A stretch of DNA of 64,000 bases from the NCBI RefSeq assembly GCF_965644225.1, contig NZ_CBFFRJ010000009.1, forward strand, positions 1-64,000, in the 5' to 3' direction. A program made the position numbers and the translations under genes. The stretch is from CBFFRJ01 sp965644225. GTDB taxonomy: Bacteria > Pseudomonadota > Gammaproteobacteria > Enterobacterales > Enterobacteriaceae. Positions 26,039 to 32,856 of this stretch are shown here, piece by piece (within the stretch, counting starts at the first letter, position 1; each line of letters starts with the position of its first letter). A model generated the notes under the pieces. The model saw only the letters and a program-made list of their open reading frames with translations, was not told where the DNA came from and did not search any database.

Positions 26039-27095
26039 AGTGCAGCCAGCTGACCAGGTGGATTTGCAGCCCGGAGAAGAAGCGCGCAAAAGCCCCTTCG
26101 CTGTTGTAAAGCTGCACCGTGGCCCGCGCTCCGGTTGGCAGAGATTTTGGCAGCGCGTCGTCGAGTTCGACGTGAATACGCATCCGCTGTGCGTCACGCA
26201 CCCAGCGGTTAGAGGTTTCCGGTTCCGACAATGAGCCGTTTACCGCTTCCTGCCCGGCCAGCACCCCGGCATCGCTGCTGGTGACATGCGCGCGGAACAC
26301 CTGCCCTGGCAGGGCGTCGAAGACCACGGCGGCATCGGTACCCGGATGGGTATGGCGCAAACTTTTCTCGCGGAAATCCGCCACTATATCAGCGTTGTTA
26401 TGCACCAACGCCAGCGCGGCGCTACCCGCTGCGGCATAAAAACCCGGACTCAGCTGCAGGTTGCTCACCTTGCCATCCACTTCGGCGCGCACCTGCGTCC
26501 AGCCAAGGTTAAGCTCGGCCTGCTCAAGGCTATTCTGATATTTTTGCAACGTCACATTGCGGCTGTCGTCGCGTTCGCCACGTTCGATGATAAGCGCATG
26601 AATGCTGGCATTCAGGTTATTGACCGACTGGACGCTGCCCTGCCAGGTGGTGCGGACCTTATCCAGATCCGACTGCGAGACGTTCTGCATGGCGCTCAGG
26701 CGCTGATAGCGGTCAAAGGTCACCTTGTCATTCTGCGCAGTTAACTGGGCGGTTTTCAGGTTCGCCTGCGCCGCCGCGATTTGGGCATCCAGCTGTTGAT
26801 TGGTTAACCGGGCCTGGGCGAGGGCAATCTTTGCCGCATCCACCTGAGTGTTAAAGGGAGTGGGATCCAGTTCGAACAGCAGATCGCCTCTCTTCACCAC
26901 GCTGTTATTCTGCACATGAACTTCAGCGACATATCCCGCCACGCGTGAGGAGACCGGGGTCACCACGCGCATAACGGTGGAGTCCGGCGTGAGCGGGATC
27001 CAGATATCCGCAACGATAAAATAGACAAACATCAGCAGGAAAGAGGCAATACTGACCCTTACCCAGCGGGCAAACTTTTGTTCAGGCGTCATCAT
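26028..27095 (-). CDS. HlyD-family membrane fusion protein
   Basis: A 355-residue periplasmic adaptor of the EmrA/HlyD/AaeA type. One N-terminal membrane anchor (about residues 15-35, S-I-A-S-F-L-L-M-F-V-Y-F-I-V-A) precedes a biotinyl-lipoyl half (P-V-S-S-R-V-A-G-Y-V-A-E-V), a coiled-coil hairpin (about 80-190) and a beta-barrel domain (D-A-A-V-V-F-D-A-L-P-G-Q-V-F). It should link the DUF2955 exporter to the outer membrane. Two start codons in a row (27095, 27092). It begins three bases after the MarR gene, in the same operon. Confidence 0.9.
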   Translation of the reverse strand: MMTPEQKFARWVRVSIASFLLMFVYFIVADIWIPLTPDSTVMRVVTPVSSRVAGYVAEVHVQNNSVVKRGDLLFELDPTPFNTQVDAAKIALAQARLTNQQLDAQIAAAQANLKTAQLTAQNDKVTFDRYQRLSAMQNVSQSDLDKVRTTWQGSVQSVNNLNASIHALIIERGERDDSRNVTLQKYQNSLEQAELNLGWTQVRAEVDGKVSNLQLSPGFYAAAGSAALALVHNNADIVADFREKSLRHTHPGTDAAVVFDALPGQVFRAHVTSSDAGVLAGQEAVNGSLSEPETSNRWVRDAQRMRIHVELDDALPKSLPTGARATVQLYNSEGAFARFFSGLQIHLVSWLHYVY

Positions 27096-27098
27096 GAT

Positions 27099-27566
27099 TT
27101 ATTGAGTCTTGTTATCTTCACTACGCATCAGGCGTAAATTGCAGGCGATTTGGTTCAGGGTGGCGCTGAAGATATCCATATTTTCAGCCGGGATGTTTTG
27201 TGATGCCCGTTGCTGACAGGTCTCAATCACGCTGGTGATTTTCTCCAGCATCACCCGCCCTTCAGCAGTCAGAGTGAGCAGGCGAATACGCCTGTCGTAC
27301 GGCGATGTGCTACGCACAATCAGCCCCAGGGTTTCGAGTTGCGTGAGGGTGCGCATCAGCGGCGGCAGTTCAATGCCCTGAACCTCGGCCAGCTCGCTCA
27401 CCGACACATTATCTCCCAGTTGACGAAGCTGCATCAGCACTGTCCAGCCTGACTGCGTCAGTCCGGTATCGGCCAGCGCATGATCAATAGTTGCACGCCA
27501 CTGGCGCACAAGCATTGCCATACGCATCCCCAGCGGACGGCGGGCAAAGAGTTCATCTTCAGTCAC
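27099..27566 (-). CDS. MarR-family regulator of the efflux operon
   Basis: A 155-residue winged-helix regulator of the SlyA/MarR group: G-L-T-Q-S-G-W-T-V-L-M-Q-L, V-S-V-S-E-L-A-E-V-Q-G-I-E-L-P-P-L-M-R, and the wing with S-P-Y-D-R-R-I-R-L-L-T-L-T. I prefer the GTG at 27566, preceded by GAGGAG at good spacing, over a TTG at 27587 with no ribosome site. It is the first gene of an operon with the HlyD-like and DUF2955 genes. A perfect palindrome 33 bases upstream is the likely operator, so it probably represses the efflux operon and itself. Confidence 0.88.
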   Translation of the reverse strand: MTEDELFARRPLGMRMAMLVRQWRATIDHALADTGLTQSGWTVLMQLRQLGDNVSVSELAEVQGIELPPLMRTLTQLETLGLIVRSTSPYDRRIRLLTLTAEGRVMLEKITSVIETCQQRASQNIPAENMDIFSATLNQIACNLRLMRSEDNKTQ

Positions 27567-27598
27567 AGGAGGCTCCTCTTTAAGCAATGAGGAGGATA

Positions 27599-27618
27599 AT
27601 AGTTACCATGGTAACTAT
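27599..27618. promoter_or_regulatory. Perfect 20-base palindrome, MarR operator
   Basis: The sequence, centred on TTACCATGGTAA, reads the same on both strands for 20 bases. It lies 33 bases before the MarR GTG start, where promoters are expected. MarR dimers bind such sites, so it is the probable autoregulatory operator. Confidence 0.75.
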
Positions 27619-27678
27619 CAAGAAACAGCGATCGGAAAGAGCATGGAATGTGAAAAGGCCAGCGCAGCGTGGCCCGGA

Positions 27679-28035
27679 TTATTTCTTGTTCAGGTCGCGC
27701 AGCATGGCCTCACGTAAAATAGCGTTCAGCCGCGTCTGATAGCCTTTGCCAGGCCGTTTCAGCCACGCCATCACATCGGCATCAATACGCACGGAGGCCT
27801 GGGTTTTCAGTGGGCGATAAAATTTTCCCCGTTCCGCTTCAGACCACTGCGTATCTTCTGTTGCGGGGAGATCGCCGTAGTCGATTTCATCATCAGGTTT
27901 ATTGGCCAGCGCATCCAGTTCTGCCTCACGCCGGGCATCACGAGCAAGTGTTTCGCCGCGTTTATGTTTAACCATGCTCATATCGATTCCTCTCCTTTCT
28001 GCCAGCCTTGCGTGCCATTCAAACTCCGTCGGCAT
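27679..28035 (-). CDS. BrnA-family antitoxin without BrnT partner
   Basis: A 118-residue protein that ends in the ribbon-helix-helix domain of the BrnA antitoxin family (V-R-I-D-A-D-V-M-A-W-L-K, then G-K-G-Y-Q-T-R-L-N-A-I-L-R). The N-terminal half is charged and probably the toxin-binding part. In complete type II loci the brnT toxin lies directly upstream; here only about 100 bases separate this gene from the LysR gene and no toxin frame exists. The ATG at 28035 follows AAGGGAGGA. It may act only as a DNA-binding regulator or be a relic. Confidence 0.8.
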   Translation of the reverse strand: MPTEFEWHARLAERRGIDMSMVKHKRGETLARDARREAELDALANKPDDEIDYGDLPATEDTQWSEAERGKFYRPLKTQASVRIDADVMAWLKRPGKGYQTRLNAILREAMLRDLNKK

Positions 28036-28044
28036 AGTGTATCC

Positions 28045-28080
28045 TCCCTTTTTGTATATACAAAAAAGAATATACAAAAA
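28045..28080. promoter_or_regulatory. Palindromic operator before brnA
   Basis: TTTGTATATACAAA is a perfect 14-base palindrome just upstream of the brnA ribosome site, followed after AAAGAA by TATACAAA, which repeats half of it. This is where an autoregulating ribbon-helix-helix antitoxin would bind. Confidence 0.55.
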
Positions 28081-28135
28081 AGCTCAAAATACACACGAAA
28101 ATAAGGTCTGGCTCAGCAAAAAATGGAAGGCGGAT

Positions 28136-29029
28136 TCAGAAAACGTCCACCAGTTGCTGCCTGAGCCATTGATGCGCGGGGTCACGATGCAGGCGCTCAT
28201 GCCAGAGCATCAGCATATCAAAGCCGGGTAGCGGCAGCTGCGGCTCCACCACCTGCAATTGCGTGTTGTTCTTCACCAGACGTTCCGGCAGCACCGCCAC
28301 CAGGTCGCTGTTCGCCAGGGTCTCGAGCATAAACAGGAAATGCGGAACTGACAGCACCACCTTTCTTTTGAGACCGCTTCTGGCCAGAACCTCATCCGTC
28401 ATCGCGCTGAAGCCACCGCCATCGGGGGAGACAATCACATGCTCCAGTTTGCAAAATTGAGCAAGCGTCAGGCGGCGTTTTAACGCTGGGTGATTCAACC
28501 GTCCGGCCAGCACATAACGTTCGCTAAACAGCAGCCGCTGATGCAAAGAAGCCGGAGAACCCTCGCGAAGATGGAAGATCAGATCGACATCGCCCTGCTC
28601 CGCCTGACGTAAAATCCGCGAAGGATTGAGTTCAAGTATCGCCAGCCGGGTGTCGGGGGCTGCGCTGCGCAGACGATTCAGCGCAGGCAGCACCACCACT
28701 GACTCGGTGTAATCGGTCGCCACAACGCGCCAGGTGTTGTCGGCGTGTAGAGGGTCAAAGACACCGCCCGTTGATACAGCCCCTTCCAGTGCCTCCAGCG
28801 CACGACGCAGTGGCGCACGCAATTCGTCTGCCCGCGCTGTTGGTTGCATCCCACGTGGACCCGGCAGCAGCAGGGGATCGGCAAAAATTTCCCGCAAACG
28901 GCCAAGTTGCACGCTTACCGAAGGCTGGGACAGATTCAGACGCTGCGCTGCCCGGGTAACATTCAGTTCGCTCAGCAGCACATCCAGCGTCGCCAGCAGA
29001 TTCAAATCAATTTGCCTGAAATTAACCAT
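28136..29029 (-). CDS. LysR-type transcriptional regulator
   Basis: A 297-residue LysR-family regulator. The N-terminal winged helix is at residues 6-65 (D-L-N-L-L-A-T-L-D-V-L-L, then N-V-T-R-A-A-Q-R-L-N-L-S-Q-P-S-V-S). The remaining two lobes form a substrate-binding-protein fold. The sequence resembles the NodD/PltR-like branch. It is divergent from the flavin reductase gene at 29116 with 86 bases between the starts, so it probably controls that gene in response to a quinone, phenolic or similar signal (inferred from context). Confidence 0.88.
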   Translation of the reverse strand: MVNFRQIDLNLLATLDVLLSELNVTRAAQRLNLSQPSVSVQLGRLREIFADPLLLPGPRGMQPTARADELRAPLRRALEALEGAVSTGGVFDPLHADNTWRVVATDYTESVVVLPALNRLRSAAPDTRLAILELNPSRILRQAEQGDVDLIFHLREGSPASLHQRLLFSERYVLAGRLNHPALKRRLTLAQFCKLEHVIVSPDGGGFSAMTDEVLARSGLKRKVVLSVPHFLFMLETLANSDLVAVLPERLVKNNTQLQVVEPQLPLPGFDMLMLWHERLHRDPAHQWLRQQLVDVF

Positions 29030-29115
29030 AACTATACCTGAATTATCAGCAATTAATTTCTACTATACCCAGGAGCTGCCTATTGTGAAGAGACATTCTC
29101 TCACCGGTACAAACG

Positions 29116-29892
29116 ATGAATATTTTAATTGTTGCAGCTTATCCTAACGCGCACTCCCTGAACGCTGCGCTCAATACTTTTGCCATTCAGCATCTGGAAA
29201 ATGCGGGCCATCAGGTGCAGGTTTCCGACCTTTACGCCATGCAATGGAAATCGCAACTGGATGCGAATGACAGCCAGGCCTCTCCCGTTGGTGAGTTTTA
29301 CCATCCCTCCCTCGACTCGAAATATGCATTTGAGCACGGCACACAGAGCGCCGATATCACCCGTGAACAGGAAAAATTACGCCAGGCAGATGCGGTTATT
29401 TTCCAGTTTCCGCTCTGGTGGTTTTCAATGCCTGCCATCATGAAGGGTTGGTTTGATCGGGTGTATGCCTGCGGTTTTGCCTACGGCGTGGGTGAACATA
29501 GCGAGACGCACTGGGGGGATCGTTACGGTGAAGGGAAACTCGCGGGCAAACGGGCCATGCTGCTGGTCACCACCGGCGGCTGGGCGTCCCATTACGGCCC
29601 GCGCGGAATTAACGGGCCAATGGATGACATCCTGTTTCCCATTCAGCACGGCATGCTGTTTTATCCCGGCTTTACGGTGCTGCCGCCGATGGTGATTTAC
29701 CACACCAGCAAAATGACCGAGGAGAAATTTGCCGCCCATTGTGCGGAGCTTGCCGGGCGACTGGACAGCTTATGGCAGACGGAACCTGTCCCCTTCCGCC
29801 AGCAAAATGCTGGGGATTACAGCATTCCTGCACTCACCTTGCGTTCGGATATCGCCCCTGACGCAAGCGGCTTTGGGATACATGTGCGGTGA
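29116..29892 (+). CDS. NAD(P)H quinone reductase, flavodoxin-like
   Basis: A 258-residue flavodoxin-fold oxidoreductase of the NQO1/MdaB/KefF group (Flavodoxin_2). The flavin phosphate loop is A-Y-P-N-A-H-S-L-N at residues 8-16; F-Q-F-P-L-W-W-F-S-M-P-A-I-M-K-G-W-F-D-R is the hallmark FAD-site segment; T-T-G-G follows at about 155. Such enzymes reduce quinones or other electrophiles by two electrons. It is encoded divergently from a LysR regulator, a common pairing for inducible detoxification. Confidence 0.9.
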   Translation: MNILIVAAYPNAHSLNAALNTFAIQHLENAGHQVQVSDLYAMQWKSQLDANDSQASPVGEFYHPSLDSKYAFEHGTQSADITREQEKLRQADAVIFQFPLWWFSMPAIMKGWFDRVYACGFAYGVGEHSETHWGDRYGEGKLAGKRAMLLVTTGGWASHYGPRGINGPMDDILFPIQHGMLFYPGFTVLPPMVIYHTSKMTEEKFAAHCAELAGRLDSLWQTEPVPFRQQNAGDYSIPALTLRSDIAPDASGFGIHVR

Positions 29893-29916
29893 TGCGGTAG
29901 CCTTTAAAGGTTAAAG

Positions 29917-29937
29917 GCAGGAGCCATGCGCTCCTGC
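29917..29937. terminator. Bidirectional hairpin between reductase and hipA remnant
   Basis: GCAGGAGC and GCTCCTGC form an eight-base perfect stem with a five-base loop, 25 bases after the reductase stop. Read on the minus strand it is followed by CTTTAACCTTT. It separates two convergent genes. Confidence 0.65.
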
Positions 29938-29953
29938 TCACTGCGCGAAATCA

Positions 29954-30154
29954 TCAGGCTTGCGGCGACGGCTCGCCGGAATAGAGTTCAAGATCGGGGT
30001 CGATTTTCAACGCACCCGGCGCGATCAGCCATGCTTCATCATAGCGAAAGCTAAAATGTTCGCCGCTACGTATAGCATCCGAGCGCAAATTTCCGATACA
30101 GGCAGGATGTTGATAGTCCTCCCAGTCGGCATACACCCACACATCCGTCGCCAT
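29954..30154 (-). pseudogene. Truncated hipA (N-terminal remnant)
   Basis: This 66-codon frame equals only the first part of a HipA-type kinase, which is normally about 430 residues. It begins V-W-V-Y-A-D-W-E-D-Y, continues C-I-G-N-L-R-S and F-S-F-R-Y-D-E-A-W-L, and stops just after the conserved D-P-D-L-E-L-Y-S-G-E. The kinase domain, phosphorylation loop and catalytic Asp are all missing; the next convergent gene lies only about 60 bases further on. It follows the hipB-like gene by five bases, the normal hipBA order, so a deletion has removed the toxin body. Confidence 0.8.
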
Positions 30155-30159
30155 CTTCG

Positions 30160-30471
30160 CTATTCTCCCTTCTTCCTGAGCAGTTCAATATCCTGCAATT
30201 TGCGGCCCAGCTCATCATCCCTGGCAACCCCCAGTAAATCATCGACCAGGCCCAGCACCGCCAGCACCGAAACGTAATGCCCGATGGCAACGCTGGCATC
30301 GCCCTGCTCAATTTTACGAATGGTCATACGGCTTAATCCGGTGCGCTCGGCAATCCTCGTCTGCGTGAGTTTTCTACGCTTACAGGCAAGCTTGATGTTT
30401 TCACCCAGTTGCAAAAGAACTTTTTGATGGCGAGGAAAAACAACCGGACTGCGTTTTTCTGCGATACCCAT
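30160..30471 (-). CDS. HipB-like antitoxin/regulator (XRE)
   Basis: A 103-residue protein with a Cro/C1-type helix-turn-helix at about residues 24-78 (N-I-K-L-A-C-K-R-R-K-L-T-Q-T-R-I-A-E-R-T-G-L-S-R-M-T-I-R-K-I-E-Q-G). HipB-like proteins neutralise HipA and repress the operon. I chose the ATG at 30471; a TTG at 30489 lies inside the operator. The following hipA is truncated, so this protein may now only bind DNA. A separate, intact HipBA pair is at 59.4-61.1 kb. Confidence 0.82.
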   Translation of the reverse strand: MGIAEKRSPVVFPRHQKVLLQLGENIKLACKRRKLTQTRIAERTGLSRMTIRKIEQGDASVAIGHYVSVLAVLGLVDDLLGVARDDELGRKLQDIELLRKKGE

Positions 30472-30482
30472 AGCTACTACAC

Positions 30483-30507
30483 TTACCAATAGTTACCTTT
30501 TTGGTAA
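30483..30507. promoter_or_regulatory. Inverted repeat operator of the hipB-like gene
   Basis: TTACCAA, an 11-base gap, and TTGGTAA form a perfect inverted repeat directly upstream of the hipB-like ATG. HipB proteins bind such repeats to autorepress. Another TTACCAAATTACC half-site lies about 60 bases further upstream. Confidence 0.6.
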
Positions 30508-30621
30508 TTATAGTGTTCAATTAAACCCGGGTAAAGTTTATACATTTCAAAAAAATGGCATATCTGCTTACCAAATTACCCATATATGGATAGCAGAGAT
30601 GCCATTATTGCAAAACGGGTT

Positions 30622-31671
30622 TTATTCCGGCTCTTTTACCTGGGCCACAAATGACGGGAGATCCCAGGTGCCGCCCGCGCGAATATAGCGGCACATGCCG
30701 GTGGAAGACTGACTGCTCCGGGCAAAGGCTTTGCCATCCCACACCCATTCAGAAGAAGCCCAGCAATCACCAATGCCACGACCGCGCTGGCCCAGCGAAA
30801 TCAGACCATCGCTGTAATCTGAGGCAGAATCCGTGACCAGCACCGGCGTAGCCTGCATTTTGCTGTCGGTCACCCAGAAACCATAGCCTTCGTTATAGGC
30901 CGCCCGCCAGCAGAGGGCAGAAATAAGCACCTGATCGCCACTGAGCGGCGTCAGCGTGATGTCATTATCGCCCTCTTCCGCTGTTTCATCCGGCGTTTGC
31001 AGGCGATCGCAGCCGCTGTCTTTGCCAAGAGTAGCGATAAGCTTCGGCTTCAGTGCCGCCACTTCCACGGCATTCAGCACGCGTTCCGGGGTATCGCTGA
31101 CTCTTGCTGCGTTGATAACCGGCGGCGCCACGGCAGCGGCCACGCTGCTTTCTGGTTTATCGCCTTTTTTGATAAGCGCGCCCGGCGTGCCGACACGTCC
31201 CTGCACATCGTCCATTTTCAACAATACCGCCGTCGCGCCATCGCCGGAGAGGACAAAAGGCTTCGCATCGCCCTTAAATTCCACGTTGCCGCTGCCTTTA
31301 ACTGCGCTAATCAATGCCGCGGTCTGGGCTTGGGAGAGACGCCAGGTATCGCTGTCCTGAGCTTCCACTTCCCCCTGCTCCGCCCCGTCAATCCACAGGG
31401 TGAGTTTGGGCTGCGGTGCTGTTTCATCGCTTTCCATTTCCGCCAGCACAACGTCGGCGGTGACAGGAGCGTCAGCCCCCGCTTTTCGCGTCAGCAACAC
31501 CGAACCGCTGGCCTCTTCTTCCTGACTGTAACCAGCCGCGCGGCAGGTCAGGGTGTTGTCGCACACCACTTCCCAGTTCTTGTGGTTAAAAGCGGTGCCG
31601 CTGTTGTCCGCAAGCACCGGCGCACTGACCGTCGCCATCATCACCAATGCGGCTTTATAACTATTATTCAT
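30622..31671 (-). CDS. DUF1176 exported protein
   Basis: A 349-residue protein of the DUF1176 family with a signal peptide (M-N-N-S-Y-K-A-A-L-V-M-M-A-T-V-S-A-P-V-L-A, cleavage likely before D). The mature part begins W-E-V-V-C-D-N-T-L-T-C-R-A-A-G-Y and carries several cysteines that probably form disulfides, including a C-terminal pair near G-D-C-W-A-S-S-E and G-M-C-R-Y-I-R-A-G-G. Periplasmic; function unknown. GGAGAAACGGC precedes the ATG. It stands alone. Confidence 0.85.
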   Translation of the reverse strand: MNNSYKAALVMMATVSAPVLADNSGTAFNHKNWEVVCDNTLTCRAAGYSQEEEASGSVLLTRKAGADAPVTADVVLAEMESDETAPQPKLTLWIDGAEQGEVEAQDSDTWRLSQAQTAALISAVKGSGNVEFKGDAKPFVLSGDGATAVLLKMDDVQGRVGTPGALIKKGDKPESSVAAAVAPPVINAARVSDTPERVLNAVEVAALKPKLIATLGKDSGCDRLQTPDETAEEGDNDITLTPLSGDQVLISALCWRAAYNEGYGFWVTDSKMQATPVLVTDSASDYSDGLISLGQRGRGIGDCWASSEWVWDGKAFARSSQSSTGMCRYIRAGGTWDLPSFVAQVKEPE

Positions 31672-31808
31672 GCCGTTTCTCCGTAATCAGAATCATCGAC
31701 AGTGTGAATAAAATCGGCCGTGCGGAAAAGTGAATTTTTGAGGATAAGCAGAGGAAAAAACGTTGATTTTTGCCCCCGCCTGATGGGCGAGGGCAGCGGG
31801 CAGATAAA

Positions 31809-32414
31809 TCAGTCCAGATTCAGCTCTTCATAGCTTTTGACCACGCGGGAAACGATTCCATAATCAATGGCTTCCTGCGGGTTCATCCAGTAATTGCGAT
31901 CCGTATCCTGTTCCACTTTTTCGACCGTCTGGCCGGTCGCATCGGCGATAAGACGGTTAACGCGATCGAGCATGCGAATGATCTCTTTCGCTTCGATCTC
32001 AATGTCGCTGGCCTGACCGCGAACGCCGCCCAGAGGCTGGTGGATCATAAAGCGGGTATTCGGCAGCGCGTAGCGATGCTCTTTTTTCGCCGCGAGTAAA
32101 ATAGTGATCCCGGCGCTGGCGACCCAGCCGGTGCCAATCACATGCACTTCCGGCTTGATAAACTTGATGATGTCGTGAATGGTGTCCGCCGCTTCAACAT
32201 GGCCGCCCTGGCTGTTGATATAGATCTTGATAGGCTTGTCACTAATGCCCTGCAACAGCAGAAGCTGGGTGACCACTTTCTCGGTCAGCGTCTGGTTGAT
32301 TTCACCGGAGATGATAATAGAGCGCGAATCCAGCAGTTTTTGCTGCATCAGTTGCGTCACATTGCCGCCCTCGTTCTCTTTTTTCTCGTCGTCCTTACCG
32401 CCCATATAATGCAT
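31809..32414 (-). CDS. ClpP-like serine protease
   Basis: A 201-residue ClpP-family peptidase that is not the housekeeping ClpP. The probable triad is Ser100 in G-W-V-A-S-A-G-I-T, His125 in R-F-M-I-H-Q-P-L-G-G and Asp170 in E-Q-D-T-D-R-N-Y-W-M. The oxyanion stretch Y-I-N-S-Q-G-G-H-V is conserved. The N terminus (D-D-E-K-K-E-N-E-G-G) is unusually charged, and the usual N-terminal gating loop differs. No ClpX/ClpA ATPase gene is adjacent, so its unfoldase partner, if any, is encoded elsewhere. AGGGGACACAAC precedes the ATG. Confidence 0.88.
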   Translation of the reverse strand: MHYMGGKDDEKKENEGGNVTQLMQQKLLDSRSIIISGEINQTLTEKVVTQLLLLQGISDKPIKIYINSQGGHVEAADTIHDIIKFIKPEVHVIGTGWVASAGITILLAAKKEHRYALPNTRFMIHQPLGGVRGQASDIEIEAKEIIRMLDRVNRLIADATGQTVEKVEQDTDRNYWMNPQEAIDYGIVSRVVKSYEELNLD

Positions 32415-32512
32415 GTTGTGTCCCCTGTACCTGTAATGGTGATGGCATTAAGCATAGTTTACGCCAGAAAAGGCGGAACATAACAAGATGTTATCTCCGC
32501 GCTTTGGGGGGA

Positions 32513-32680
32513 TCAACAACCAAGGTCATGACGGGTTAAACCCACGTCTTTTAATTGCTCATCGCTTAAGCGTAACAATGCCTTACGGGTACGGTATCGC
32601 AGCCATTTTTGCCCCAGCCAGTTCCAGCTGTGCACGAACAGTAAAAATGGTCGTTTTGGTCGATTTTCAAAGAATTCCAT
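32513..32680 (-). CDS. yjiS: YjiS, DUF1127 small protein
   Basis: A 55-residue basic protein of the DUF1127 family. It matches E. coli YjiS in M-E-F-x-E-N-R and in the C-terminal helix L-S-D-E-Q-L-K-D-V-G-L-T-R. DUF1127 proteins are small, often stress-induced, and in alphaproteobacteria some affect phosphate metabolism or RNA turnover; the enterobacterial role is unknown. ATG 32680 is chosen by homology. yjiR is next, as in E. coli. Confidence 0.85.
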   Translation of the reverse strand: MEFFENRPKRPFLLFVHSWNWLGQKWLRYRTRKALLRLSDEQLKDVGLTRHDLGC

Positions 32681-32800
32681 CGCGTCTCTCCTCATCTTCG
32701 CAGAGCCTTATCTTCGCCGGAATTCACCATGACAATACAGACCCAGAAAACACTTTTCTTTAACATACAGATCGGCTAAAAATAACTCTGCATGGCTAAA

Positions 32801-32834
32801 TACAGGCTTTTCTGTACTGGTTTAAAAATCTGTA
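32801..32834 (+). promoter_or_regulatory. CTGTA repeats in the yjiR promoter
   Basis: TACAG-GCTTTT-CTGTA forms an inverted repeat at 32801-32816 and TCTGTA recurs at 32829-32834, 18 bases from the previous TCTGTA. MocR-type regulators usually bind such direct and inverted repeats in their own promoter. Assignment by position and symmetry. Confidence 0.5.
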
Positions 32835-32856
32835 TGGTGACAATTGGGGATACAGA

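Noticed and set aside
25022..26053. Plus-strand frame of 343 codons opposite the DUF2955 gene
   Set aside because: Its predicted protein is extremely rich in His and Gln, typical of a mirror frame of a hydrophobic membrane protein.
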